Of a stretch of 64,000 nucleotides of DNA, positions 18,315 to 26,110 are shown in pieces; within the stretch, counting starts at the first letter, position 1, and every line of letters begins with the position of its first letter. This stretch comes from Pedobacter sp. KBS0701. GTDB lineage: Bacteria > Bacteroidota > Bacteroidia > Sphingobacteriales > Sphingobacteriaceae. Both the position numbers and the translations under genes were made by a program. A model generated the notes under the pieces. The model was given only the letters and a program-made list of their open reading frames with translations. It had not been told where the DNA came from and did not search any database. The DNA lies in assembly GCF_005938645.2 (NCBI RefSeq), contig NZ_CP042171.1, positions 1,798,001 to 1,862,000 of the forward strand, in the 5' to 3' direction.

Positions 18315-19559
18315 ATGATAATCTTTAGGCTAATAGGCGAGAGTTTCCGTTTTGCATTTGATGCATTGCGCCAGAATAAATTGCGCACCATGTTATCGCT
18401 TCTGGCCATAACAATTGGTATTTTTACCATTATCGCTGTATTTTCTGCAGTAGATACCTTTCGCGGTAAATTGCAGGCCAGTGTAGATAAGCTGGGCTCT
18501 AACACCATTTATATTCAAAAATGGCCCTGGAGTTTTGGGGATAATTACCCATGGTGGAAATATATGAACCGTCCTCAGCCTTCATTACGCGATTTTGAAG
18601 CCCTAAGAGAGCGAATTGAAAATGCTCAGGGCGTTACCTTCGAAATATCGACCAGCGATAGGACCATTAAATACAGAAGCAGTTCTGTTGAAGGGATTTC
18701 GGTATGGGCGGCATCGCACGATTTTAATAAAACCTGGAATTTTGAGCTCCAGGATGGCCGGTATTTTACTGATAATGAAAGTAAAAACGGATCGCCTGTT
18801 TGTATTTTAGGTTCTGATATAGCCGACGGACTTTTTGATGGAGATGCGGCAGTAGGTAAGCAGGTTCAGATTTTAGGAAGAAGATTAACGGTTATTGGTG
18901 TTTTTAAAAAGGAAGGAGAAGATATGTTGGGTACTTCTCTCGATAAAAACGTCAATATTCCCATTGCTTTTGCAAAAGGTGTTTTAGATATACAGAGTGA
19001 ACGTTATGGTCCGCAAATTACCGTTCGTGGTAAGGATAATGTGAGCCTGGAAGAAGTTGAAAGTGAATTGAAAGGTTTAATGCGCTCCATCCATAGGATT
19101 AAACCAGGCCAGGAAGAAGATTTTGCGTTAAATAAAACCACCATTATTTCTAATCAGTTAGATTCGATGTTTAAAATGGTAAATATTGCCGGTTGGGTAA
19201 TTGGCGGGTTTTCGATTTTGGTTGGTGGTTTTAGTATTGCCAATATCATGTTTGTATCGGTTAAGGAACGTACTAATATTATCGGTATCCAGAAATCGTT
19301 GGGCGCGAAAAACTATTTTATCCTGCTTCAGTTTATTTTTGAGTCCATTTCGCTATGTATTTTAGGCGGTTTGCTGGGTTTATTACTGGTCTTTCTGCTT
19401 GCTTTGGGGATTGGGGCAGCGACAGATTTTCATATTATATTAGGCTTGAATAATATTGCTTTAGGCATTGGCATATCGATTATTATTGGCACGATCTCTG
19501 GCTTTTGGCCTGCATATTCAGCATCAAGGCTAGATCCGGTAGAGGCAATTAGAAGTTAA
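18315..19559 (+). CDS. ABC transporter permease, MacB/FtsX type
   Basis: A 414-residue inner-membrane permease. It has one N-terminal helix (RTMLSLLAITIGIFTIIAVF, about residues 25-44), a large periplasmic MacB-type domain (about 45-280) and three C-terminal helices in an FtsX-like domain, with the conserved VKERTNIIGIQKSLGAK loop between the first two and a final PVEAIRS. This is the usual four-helix layout of lipoprotein-release or peptide-export permeases. It has no ATPase beside it. The ATPase at 14108 belongs to the matching class. Confidence 0.92.
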   Translation: MIIFRLIGESFRFAFDALRQNKLRTMLSLLAITIGIFTIIAVFSAVDTFRGKLQASVDKLGSNTIYIQKWPWSFGDNYPWWKYMNRPQPSLRDFEALRERIENAQGVTFEISTSDRTIKYRSSSVEGISVWAASHDFNKTWNFELQDGRYFTDNESKNGSPVCILGSDIADGLFDGDAAVGKQVQILGRRLTVIGVFKKEGEDMLGTSLDKNVNIPIAFAKGVLDIQSERYGPQITVRGKDNVSLEEVESELKGLMRSIHRIKPGQEEDFALNKTTIISNQLDSMFKMVNIAGWVIGGFSILVGGFSIANIMFVSVKERTNIIGIQKSLGAKNYFILLQFIFESISLCILGGLLGLLLVFLLALGIGAATDFHIILGLNNIALGIGISIIIGTISGFWPAYSASRLDPVEAIRS

Positions 19560-19619
19560 TTCAGTTGGCAGTTTTTATTTCGCAATTTGCAGTTACCTGC
19601 ACTTGCCATAGTGAATAAA

Positions 19620-19708
19620 CCTTATTGAAGTGGATAGCCCGCAAAGCCGGTTTTTCACCGGGTGCGGACTAGTAACGGAAAGAAGGACCGGGTTCTCCGA
19701 TGAAATGC
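19620..19708 (+). repeat. Structured intergenic element, copy 2
   Basis: Starts CCTTATTGAAGTGGATAGCC and continues to ACTAGTAACGGAAAGAAGGA, then TCCGATGAAATGC. The middle folds: AGCCCGCA pairs with TGCGGACT (one mismatch) around a CCGG...CCGG stem. It shares its ends with copy 1. Confidence 0.7.
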
Positions 19709-19814
19709 TTGCTTCCATTTCAGAATCAGGAACACTATTCTGCTAGTCGGTGAGGCAACGACTAGAGGAAAATTAGTAGAGCATCGAACGTCTTATTTCT
19801 TTATTTCTGGAGAT

Positions 19815-19852
19815 AGATCTCTCCACTACGCTGTGCTCCGGTCGAGATGACG
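19815..19852 (-). repeat. Dispersed 38-bp intergenic repeat, reverse copy C
   Basis: AGATCTCTCCACTACGCTGT followed by GCTCCGGTCGAGATGACG is the reverse complement of the repeats at 12539 and 12838 with a few substitutions. Confidence 0.8.
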
Positions 19853-19895
19853 GCCTGGAGATGGGAATGTAGTAAGACGATGATTATACTATATA

Positions 19896-19930
19896 AAACC
19901 CCCTCGTTAAATTTAATTAATGAGGGGATT
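19896..19930 (-). terminator. Terminator of the aminotransferase gene
   Basis: On the minus strand CCCCTC pairs with GAGGGG around an AT-rich loop containing its own TTAAATT/AATTTAA-like pairing, followed by GTTTTAT. It lies 45 bases after the stop of the aminotransferase gene. Confidence 0.65.
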
Positions 19931-19974
19931 TCTGCTTACATGACTGTTAACTGAAAACAGCCAATTGTAAAAGA

Positions 19975-21171
19975 CTAGGCTAATTTACCCAGAGCTTCTT
20001 TAATTCTTCTCAACGCTTCAACTAAACTTTCGTCAGATGCTGCATAAGATAAACGGATGTAGTTATTGTTTCCAAACGAATCACCACCAACGGTTGCTAC
20101 GTGACCAACGTTTAACAGGTATAAAGCGAGATCTGACGAATCTTTAATTACGTTTCCTTCAGCATCTTTTTTGCCAAAGAAAGAACTGATTTCAGGGAAA
20201 AAGTAAAATGCACCATCAGGAAGATTCGTTTTTACACCTGGAATTTCATTTAACAGATTATAAACCAGTTCTCGACGGCGTAAAAATGCTTCTTTCATTT
20301 CTAGAACACTTGCTAAACCTTGCTCGTAAGCAACAATTCCGGCTCTTTGTGCAATAGAGCATGTTCCTGAAGTAGTTTGTCCCTGTAATTTATCGTTAGC
20401 GGCTGCAATTTCTTTATTTGCTGCAATGTAACCTAATCTCCAGCCTGTCATGGCAAAAGCTTTAGAGAAACCGTTAACAATGATTACGCGGTCCTTAACG
20501 CTGCTGAATTGAGCAATAGATTCATGTTTATCAACAAAGTTGATGTGTTCATAAATCTCATCAGATAAGATATAGATATTTGGATGTTTTTCGAAAACGG
20601 CAACCAGGGCTGCTAATTCTTCTTTACTGTAAACCGAACCTGTTGGGTTACATGGCGAAGAAAACATGAATAATTTCGATTTAGGTGTAATAGCTGCTTC
20701 TAATTGTGCAGGAGTAATTTTGAAATCACTTTCGATATCCGTGTCAATAAAAACAGATTTTCCTTCTGCAAGGGTTACCATTTCTGAATAAGAAACCCAG
20801 TAAGGTGTTGGGATAATGACTTCATCGTCCGGATCGATCAAGGTTAAAATAACATTTGATAAAGATTGTTTTGCACCTGTTGAAACAACAATCTGCGAAA
20901 TATCATAGTCCAGGTTGTTTTCTGTCTTTAGCTTATTTACAATCGCCTGGCGCAGGTCTGGATAGCCCGGTACTGGTGAGTAACGTGTATAATTTTCATC
21001 TAATGCCTTTTTAGCAGCATTTTTGACGTGATCGGGTGTATTAAAATCGGGTTCACCAACGCTTAAACTAATGATGTTAATGCCCTTAGACGCTAATTCG
21101 CGGCCAAGTTTGGTCATTTTAAGGGTTGCAGATTCGGATAGACTGTTGATTCTTTTAGATAAGGTGCTCAT
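19975..21171 (-). CDS. Class I PLP-dependent aminotransferase (aspartate aminotransferase type)
   Basis: A 398-residue cytosolic aminotransferase of the aspartate aminotransferase I-gamma kind. Visible motifs: LSVGEPDFNTPDHV near residue 37, SPCNPTGSVY with the conserved Asn-Pro-Thr-Gly, ILSDEIYEHI, and the PLP-lysine segment NGFSKAFAMTGWRLGY (Lys near 236). Near the C-terminus NNYIRLSYAAS carries the carboxylate-binding arginine. The most likely reaction is aspartate/2-oxoglutarate transamination. Related enzymes use aromatic substrates or prephenate, so the substrate is probable rather than certain. Confidence 0.92.
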   Translation of the reverse strand: MSTLSKRINSLSESATLKMTKLGRELASKGINIISLSVGEPDFNTPDHVKNAAKKALDENYTRYSPVPGYPDLRQAIVNKLKTENNLDYDISQIVVSTGAKQSLSNVILTLIDPDDEVIIPTPYWVSYSEMVTLAEGKSVFIDTDIESDFKITPAQLEAAITPKSKLFMFSSPCNPTGSVYSKEELAALVAVFEKHPNIYILSDEIYEHINFVDKHESIAQFSSVKDRVIIVNGFSKAFAMTGWRLGYIAANKEIAAANDKLQGQTTSGTCSIAQRAGIVAYEQGLASVLEMKEAFLRRRELVYNLLNEIPGVKTNLPDGAFYFFPEISSFFGKKDAEGNVIKDSSDLALYLLNVGHVATVGGDSFGNNNYIRLSYAASDESLVEALRRIKEALGKLA

Positions 21172-21189
21172 GGTTAATTACTTTGAGCG

Positions 21190-21197
21190 CAAATATA
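21190..21197 (-). promoter_or_regulatory. Putative -7 box of the aminotransferase gene
   Basis: TATATTTG on the minus strand, 18 bases upstream of ATG 21171. No good -33 element was seen. Confidence 0.5.
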
Positions 21198-21262
21198 TAA
21201 ACCAAATATTATTCTGCACTAAAAAAGGCATAGTTTTTCTCATTTAATTTATTCGATAAGCG

Positions 21263-21270
21263 TATTTTTG
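21263..21270 (+). promoter_or_regulatory. Putative -7 box of the CDF transporter operon
   Basis: TATTTTTG, 14 bases before the GTG start at 21285. The divergent aminotransferase promoter lies 65 bases to the left. Confidence 0.5.
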
Positions 21271-21284
21271 AAAAAAATATTCCT

Positions 21285-22271
21285 GTGTCGGTAAAAAAGA
21301 AAGCGATAATAATTTCCCTGGTGGTGAGTGTGGTGTTGATGCTGGCTAAGTTTGTTGCGTATTTTATTACAGGTTCGAACGCCATATTAACAGATGCAGC
21401 GGAGAGTATTGTAAACGTAATAGCAGGTAGTTTTGCTTTTTACAGCATCTACCTGAGTACACAGCCCCGAGATGAAAATCATCCTTATGGACATGGAAAA
21501 GTTGAATTTTTCTCTGCCTTTGTGGAAGGAATATTGATTTTGATTGCGGGCGTGGTGATTATTTTCAAATCATCGTACAACCTTATTTATCCTCATGTAG
21601 TGGGCGAGTTGTTAACCGGAACACTAATTATTGGTATTACGGGCTTGATTAACCTAATAGTTGGACAATACCTGATTAATGTTGGCAAAGATGAGCATTC
21701 GGTTACCTTGCAAGCTGATGGCAAACATTTATTAACGGATACTTATACCAGTGGAGCGATTGTGATTGGATTAATCTTAATTCAGTTGACAAATATTATT
21801 TGGCTAGATAGCTTACTCTCCTTTATAGTAGGTTTTTACATTGTTTATTCTGGTTATAAACTCACCCGGGGTTCGGTAGGTGGTTTAATGGATGAAAGCG
21901 ATTTTACGCTGGTTGAAGAGGTGGTTGAAGTGTTGCAGAAGAACAGGCATAATCCCTGGATTGATGTACATAATCTACGTACTCAGCAATATGGTCCTGA
22001 ATTTCACATTGATTGCCACGTAACGTTGCCTTATTATTTTGACTTAAATAAGGTTCACCGCGAAATATCGCAGATTGATGAATTGATCAATAAAAATGGC
22101 GTTCGTAAAGCAGAACTCTTTATTCATGCAGATCCATGTTTGCCCGAATGCTGTCATTATTGCCACATGAGCGAATGTCCGGTGAGGGCAGAGGCCTTTA
22201 AAAAAGAAATTGTGTGGACACCTGAAATAGTAATCAAAAATAAAAAGCATTTCGAAAATGAGCTACTTTAA
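21285..22271 (+). CDS. Cation diffusion facilitator transporter with Cys-rich C-terminus
   Basis: A 328-residue metal/proton antiporter of the CDF family in the inner membrane. Signature pieces are DAAESIVN (helix 2 Asp site), ENHPYGHGKVE, and a second metal-site helix with HLLTDTYTS, followed by a cytosolic domain. The protein ends with an unusual motif, CLPECCHYCHMSEC, of five cysteines and two histidines, likely a metal-sensing or metal-loading site. Zn, Fe or Mn are possible substrates. The start is GTG. The downstream Nudix gene overlaps by 14 bases, so they are translationally coupled. Confidence 0.93.
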   Translation: MSVKKKAIIISLVVSVVLMLAKFVAYFITGSNAILTDAAESIVNVIAGSFAFYSIYLSTQPRDENHPYGHGKVEFFSAFVEGILILIAGVVIIFKSSYNLIYPHVVGELLTGTLIIGITGLINLIVGQYLINVGKDEHSVTLQADGKHLLTDTYTSGAIVIGLILIQLTNIIWLDSLLSFIVGFYIVYSGYKLTRGSVGGLMDESDFTLVEEVVEVLQKNRHNPWIDVHNLRTQQYGPEFHIDCHVTLPYYFDLNKVHREISQIDELINKNGVRKAELFIHADPCLPECCHYCHMSECPVRAEAFKKEIVWTPEIVIKNKKHFENELL

Positions 22272-22710
22272 TGTAAGGGTTTATGGATTGTTAATTAACC
22301 AGGACAATGAGATTTTGGTAAGTGATGAGGAGGAATACGGTTTTCGTTTCAGTAAGTTTCCGGGTGGTGGATTAGAATTTGGCGAAGGCTTAATTGATGG
22401 ATTAAAACGTGAGTTTATGGAAGAGTGCAATGCGGAAATTGAAGTATTATCTCATTTTTATACTACAGATTTTTTTGAAAAATCTTCATTTAATGATAGC
22501 CAGGTAATTAGCGTATATTATGTCGTTAAGGAAAAAGCTCCGTTGCAGTTGGCCTTTAAAGATACCATTTACGATTTTGATGGAGATGGTGAAATTCTTC
22601 AGGCTTTCAGATGGGTGAAAATAGATGATTTAAGTATTGAAGATATCACCTTTAAAACCGATAAAACTGTAGCTCAGCTTTTAAAAAATCAATATTCAGC
22701 TAAATTATAA
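22258..22710 (+). CDS. Nudix hydrolase
   Basis: A 150-residue protein with a Nudix box: GGGLEFGEGLIDGLKREFMEECNAEI, whose key residues (G-x5-E...REx2EE-like) lie at about residues 38-61. Family members hydrolyse nucleoside diphosphates linked to another group. The substrate is not readable. It starts inside the end of the CDF transporter gene and stops 2 bases before bioA, so the three are one operon. Confidence 0.88.
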   Translation: MSYFNVRVYGLLINQDNEILVSDEEEYGFRFSKFPGGGLEFGEGLIDGLKREFMEECNAEIEVLSHFYTTDFFEKSSFNDSQVISVYYVVKEKAPLQLAFKDTIYDFDGDGEILQAFRWVKIDDLSIEDITFKTDKTVAQLLKNQYSAKL

Positions 22711-22712
22711 TT

Positions 22713-24017
22713 ATGATATCCGATAAGTCTCAAGCCTTAGCTTCTTCCTCCCCATTAAATTTAACTGAACGTGATAAAAAAGTAATCTGGCACCCCTATA
22801 CCCAAATGAAGAATGCGCTACCGCACATCCCGATTGTGAGGGGTGAGGGTGTCTATGTTTTTGATGAAAATGGAAAAAGGTATATCGATGCGGTTTCATC
22901 CTGGTGGGTGAATATTCATGGCCATTCACACCCTCATATCGCAAAAAAAGTAGCCGATCAGCTCAATGTACTGGAACATGTAATTTTTGCAGGCTTTACG
23001 CACGAGCCCGCTGTATTGTTGGCAGAAAGGTTGTTGCCTATTTTACCGGGCAAACAAGATAAAGTTTTTTATACCGATAACGGATCAACAGCGGTAGAAG
23101 TGGCTTTAAAAATGTGCCTGCAGTACTGGGACAATAAGGGCACACCAAAAACGAAGATTTTAGCCTTTAAAAATGCCTATCACGGCGATACTTTTGGCGC
23201 TATGTCAGTAAGTGGGCGCAGTATTTTTACAGATGCCTTTAATAGTTTATTATTCGATGTTGAGTTTATCGATCTGCCCGAAGAGGGCAATATCTCATAC
23301 CTCACCTCTCACATTTCAAATCTTACAGATACCGCTTGTTTTATCTTCGAACCACTCATTCTAGGATCGGGTGGCATGCTGATGTACGAAGCGAAATACC
23401 TTGATGAACTGGTTGCTGCCTGTAAAAAAGCAGGTATCTTAATTATTGCTGATGAGGTAATGACGGGGTTTGGCCGGACAGGCACCTACTTCGCCTGCGA
23501 GAAATTAACTAATAAGCCTGATATTATTTGTTTAAGCAAAGGCTTAACCGGTGGAACAATGCCATTAGGGGTAACCACCTGTACGAATGAGATTTTTGAA
23601 GCCTTTTTAAGCGATGATAAATTAAAAACGCTTTACCACGGGCACTCTTTTACCGCGAACCCAATTGCTTGTGTAGCTTCTTTAGCGAGTTTAGATATTT
23701 TATTGCGGGAAGAAACACTGATCAATATTAAAAGGGTAGAGGCTAAACATGCCATGTTTTTACAGGAGATTAAAGCGCATCCTAAAGCTAAAGCGGTTAG
23801 ACAAACCGGTACCATTATCGCTATAGAGTGGGAAACAGGAAATGAAACTTCTTATTTAAGTAATCTGCGTAATTTATTGTATGCCTACTTCTTAGACAAG
23901 GGAATTATATTAAGGCCATTGGGCAATATTATCTATATCCTTCCACCGTATATAATCAGTGATGAAGATTTGGATTATATTTATGCAACGATAAAATTAG
24001 CACTAGAAGAAATATAG
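22713..24017 (+). CDS. bioA: Adenosylmethionine-8-amino-7-oxononanoate aminotransferase
   Basis: Biotin pathway enzyme that uses SAM as amino donor to convert KAPA to DAPA. The 434-residue class III aminotransferase shows WHPYTQM near residue 27 (a BioA hallmark), SSWWVNIHGHSHP, YTDNGSTAVEVALKM, the Asp of IIADEVMTGFGRTG, and the PLP-lysine segment SKGLTGGTMPLGVT. The gene starts 2 bases after the Nudix stop. No other bio genes lie in the window. The spacer after it contains a row of hairpins. Confidence 0.95.
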   Translation: MISDKSQALASSSPLNLTERDKKVIWHPYTQMKNALPHIPIVRGEGVYVFDENGKRYIDAVSSWWVNIHGHSHPHIAKKVADQLNVLEHVIFAGFTHEPAVLLAERLLPILPGKQDKVFYTDNGSTAVEVALKMCLQYWDNKGTPKTKILAFKNAYHGDTFGAMSVSGRSIFTDAFNSLLFDVEFIDLPEEGNISYLTSHISNLTDTACFIFEPLILGSGGMLMYEAKYLDELVAACKKAGILIIADEVMTGFGRTGTYFACEKLTNKPDIICLSKGLTGGTMPLGVTTCTNEIFEAFLSDDKLKTLYHGHSFTANPIACVASLASLDILLREETLINIKRVEAKHAMFLQEIKAHPKAKAVRQTGTIIAIEWETGNETSYLSNLRNLLYAYFLDKGIILRPLGNIIYILPPYIISDEDLDYIYATIKLALEEI

Positions 24018-24029
24018 GTAGTTTGTAAG

Positions 24030-24050
24030 GTCGTAGCGAGACACTACGAC
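24030..24050. repeat. 7-bp hairpin GTCGTAG/CTACGAC
   Basis: GTCGTAG (24030-24036) pairs with CTACGAC (24044-24050) around CGAGACA. A degenerate relative is GGTCGT...ACAACC at 24254-24276, sharing the GCGA(GA)CAC core. Confidence 0.6.
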
Positions 24051-24074
24051 TAGTAATTGTCTTTTTAGAATAGT

Positions 24075-24106
24075 CGTCATTCCCACGCAGGTGGGAATCT
24101 TAAAGC
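24075..24106 (+). repeat. CGTCATTCCCAC-type repeat, copy 1
   Basis: CGTCATTCCCACGCAGGTGG followed by GAATCTTAAAGC. The internal TTCCCAC...GTGGGAA arms pair. A second copy, changed in its loop, lies at 34665-34697. Confidence 0.7.
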
Positions 24107-24138
24107 AACCTATAAATCAAACTAAAGTATTGTCTGTG

Positions 24139-24162
24139 GTGTAAGATGTTACCATCTTACAC
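24139..24162. repeat. 10-bp hairpin with TTAC loop
   Basis: GTGTAAGATG (24139-24148), loop TTAC, CATCTTACAC (24153-24162). A perfect stem. The same design with different stem bases occurs at 24190-24211. Confidence 0.75.
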
Positions 24163-24189
24163 TTCATCAAATCTTTTAAGTATATGATA

Positions 24190-24211
24190 AGTCAGGTGGT
24201 AACACCTGACT
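24190..24211. repeat. 9-bp hairpin with GTAA loop
   Basis: AGTCAGGTG, loop GTAA, CACCTGACT. Read on the minus strand it has the loop TTAC and matches the design of the 24139 hairpin, with paired base changes in the stem. Confidence 0.75.
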
Positions 24212-24361
24212 TCACTATAAAAATCGACTTTAGAAGAAGTACAGGTGCTTTTAGGTCGTAATGCGACACCACAACCAGTATTAGATTTGAATACATCTCT
24301 TCTCATAAAGTGATTTGTATATTAACCGCTCAGGCAAATTTTAGTTTTTTTTTTAAAAAAA

Positions 24362-24778
24362 CTACCCTAAAGGCATCTTGCTCATGTCCATATAAAGGAT
24401 ACTCCATCTTTGACCATCGAGATCAACAAAACCACAGCCATACATCCAACCATCTTTGTAACCAGGCTCGCCATAGAGTGTACCTCCTGCAGCTACCACT
24501 TTTTCAGCCAGGCTGTCTACTTCTTCCGGACTTTCTGTATCAAAGGAGAATAATACTTCTCCGCCATTTCGTTTATCGGCAATGCTGGTTCCTGCAAAAC
24601 TCTCGTACAATGTTTCTTCGAAAAGCATGATGGCTAGATTGCTTTCTCCGACAAAAAAGCAGGCAGAATCTTCACGTGCGCCATATTGGAGATTAAGGTT
24701 GAAGCCTAAGGCTGTAAAAAATGCTTTCGATTTATTAATGTCTTTTACCGGAAGGTTTATCCAGAGTGATTTTGTCAT
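24362..24778 (-). CDS. VOC superfamily (glyoxalase/bleomycin-resistance type) protein
   Basis: A 138-residue cytosolic protein with the paired beta-alpha-beta modules of the VOC fold: WINLPVKDINKSKAFFTALGF at the start and GWMYGCGFVDLDGQRWSILYM at the end. The C-terminal half has DLDGQRW, matching the metal-binding acidic position of many members. It belongs to the many small VOC proteins of unknown substrate. It is monocistronic between two repeat-rich spacers. Confidence 0.85.
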   Translation of the reverse strand: MTKSLWINLPVKDINKSKAFFTALGFNLNLQYGAREDSACFFVGESNLAIMLFEETLYESFAGTSIADKRNGGEVLFSFDTESPEEVDSLAEKVVAAGGTLYGEPGYKDGWMYGCGFVDLDGQRWSILYMDMSKMPLG

Positions 24779-25312
24779 AACGTTTTATATTTTGTTGTGA
24801 GTAAAGATAGGTAACGAATTGTGGGGTTGACCTTGCTAAAAGCGAAAAACTACAAGGGTATTTGAGACAATTTAGGTTATTATGATTAGCTTATTTCTTC
24901 TATTCCTTATATGGTTAAAGTATTGCGGCAATGTTGCGCGTTATAAAGCACAATGCTTTATTAGCCTACGTTTTTAAATTTTATAACCTCAGTTCGATTA
25001 ATACTTATTCACATTGACTAGTTTTAAATTCTTGAAACTAGTGCGATCGTCATGCTGAATTCATTTTACAAGTAGAAATAGTGTTTTAAATCGTCTTGTA
25101 GCTACTACGTCGTCAGCATCTTTACTGCTAAATAGACCCTGAAATAAATTCAGGGTGACGGCTATGAAAGAAAAATGCCTGTAGTAGATTTTTAAAGGAA
25201 TATTAATAATCGAATTGTGGTTTATAGGCTTATTGGTTAGTGATTTATTGTGCTAATTCTTACCATGTAAGGCATTTAAAGCCATTTCAGCTCATAATCT
25301 TAGGAATTGTAC
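24779..25312. other. 534-bp intergenic region with palindromic repeats
   Basis: No gene is visible. It contains CGTCATGCTGAATTCATTT near 25048-25066 and GACCCTGAAATAAATTCAGG followed by GTGACGG near 25135-25163. These resemble opposite ends of one repeat type that also occurs at 56078-56222. The rest is AT-rich and featureless. Confidence 0.6.
25135..25162. repeat. CCTGAA...TTCAGG palindromic repeat
   Basis: CCCTGAA (about 25137-25143) pairs with TTCAGGG (about 25151-25157), followed by TGACGG. Related copies are GATCCTGAAACAAGTTCAGG near 56078 and the split CACCCTGA/TTTCAGGGTC near 56150-56222. Confidence 0.65.
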
Positions 25313-25648
25313 TTAAGCTTTGTACTTTTCGGACAGCCTTTTAAGCGATACATTACAATAAGAAAGTGTAAGTACATCGATAAGCATTTCATCTGCTAAT
25401 TCCGTTAGGTCAAAAATTGTCCAGCCTTGTTTGCCCCAGGCTCCTGTAGCTTGCCGTATTCTGTTCGGGTCAAAATCACAAAAAACAGACTGATCGATTG
25501 CCGATAATTTGAATGTCGCCTGTTTTTTTTGAAGATTTAGCGTAGCAAAGATCTTTTTATTTACGCGGAATGAAGTTTTTTCGAAATGCGGCAGCTCAAT
25601 AACTTCATCAAAAGATAGGCAGTAAGCTATAAAAGTTAAACTATCCAT
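25313..25648 (-). CDS. MmcQ/YjbR family protein
   Basis: A 111-residue protein matching the YjbR/MmcQ fold: FIAYCLSFDEVIELPHFEKTSF at the start (with the conserved L...E..HF...SF positions), then VNKKIFATL, and a C-terminal WTIFDLTELADEMLIDVLTLSY. YjbR structures are CyaY-like and DNA binding has been suggested for the family; nothing more is known. It follows the hypothetical secreted gene by 5 bases on the same strand. Confidence 0.8.
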   Translation of the reverse strand: MDSLTFIAYCLSFDEVIELPHFEKTSFRVNKKIFATLNLQKKQATFKLSAIDQSVFCDFDPNRIRQATGAWGKQGWTIFDLTELADEMLIDVLTLSYCNVSLKRLSEKYKA

Positions 25649-25653
25649 TGGTT

Positions 25654-26097
25654 TTATTGCATGAAAGAAATCGAAGAACTATTGAATATTTGCTTAGGCA
25701 ATTGGCTATTAATTTTAAGAGTTAACACTTTAACAGGTTTTTCATCTGTGTCGTAAAAATAAAGGGTATTGTTATTCAGTTTAAAAGGCAATTCATTGGG
25801 CATACTGAAATGATACCGGGCTTTGAATTTTTTATTTGGACTGTAAAATATAAGCCAGCTATTTCCGTGGTATACCATGGCAGCCTTTATTCGGCTAAAT
25901 TCTTTAACTACATAAAATCGATTTCTTTTATTTTTATCTGTTATTTTTCCTAGATATGTAGATCTGGTATCACCATTTTCCGTTTTTTGAAATATCTCCT
26001 TCCCAATATTCTTTTCAATGAATATTACATTTTGTGCAAAACATAAAGTAGATGAAAGTAACAATAGCAGGATTATTGCAGAATACCTCATTAGCAT
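25654..26097 (-). CDS. Secreted protein of unknown function
   Basis: A 147-residue protein with a signal peptide (hydrophobic stretch SAIILLLLLSSTLCFAQ, cleavage probably after residue 22). The mature portion is basic, with many Lys and Tyr, and is predicted beta-rich. I recognise no family. The gene lies between the exonuclease-GIY-YIG gene (13 bases upstream) and the YjbR-like gene (5 bases downstream), so it is probably in a three-gene transcript. Its role is unknown. Confidence 0.7.
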   Translation of the reverse strand: MLMRYSAIILLLLLSSTLCFAQNVIFIEKNIGKEIFQKTENGDTRSTYLGKITDKNKRNRFYVVKEFSRIKAAMVYHGNSWLIFYSPNKKFKARYHFSMPNELPFKLNNNTLYFYDTDEKPVKVLTLKINSQLPKQIFNSSSISFMQ

Positions 26098-26110
26098 TGA
26101 ATCGAGTTTT

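Larger units (their letters stand above)
19560..19974. other. 415-bp convergent spacer with repeat elements and a terminator
   Basis: No gene is visible between the permease and the aminotransferase. It contains the structured element copy 2 (19620-19708), one reverse copy of the 38-bp repeat (19815-19852) and the aminotransferase terminator (19896-19930). Confidence 0.7.
24018..24361. other. 344-bp spacer after bioA with a row of hairpins
   Basis: No gene is visible. It carries four palindromic hairpins (24030-24050, 24139-24162, 24190-24211, 24254-24276) and one copy of the CGTCATTCCCAC repeat (24075-24106). Confidence 0.7.

Noticed and set aside
24779..25312. tRNA or other structural RNA in the long spacers
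   Set aside because: No cloverleaf, TTCGAATC-like loop or known conserved RNA signature was found in any spacer.
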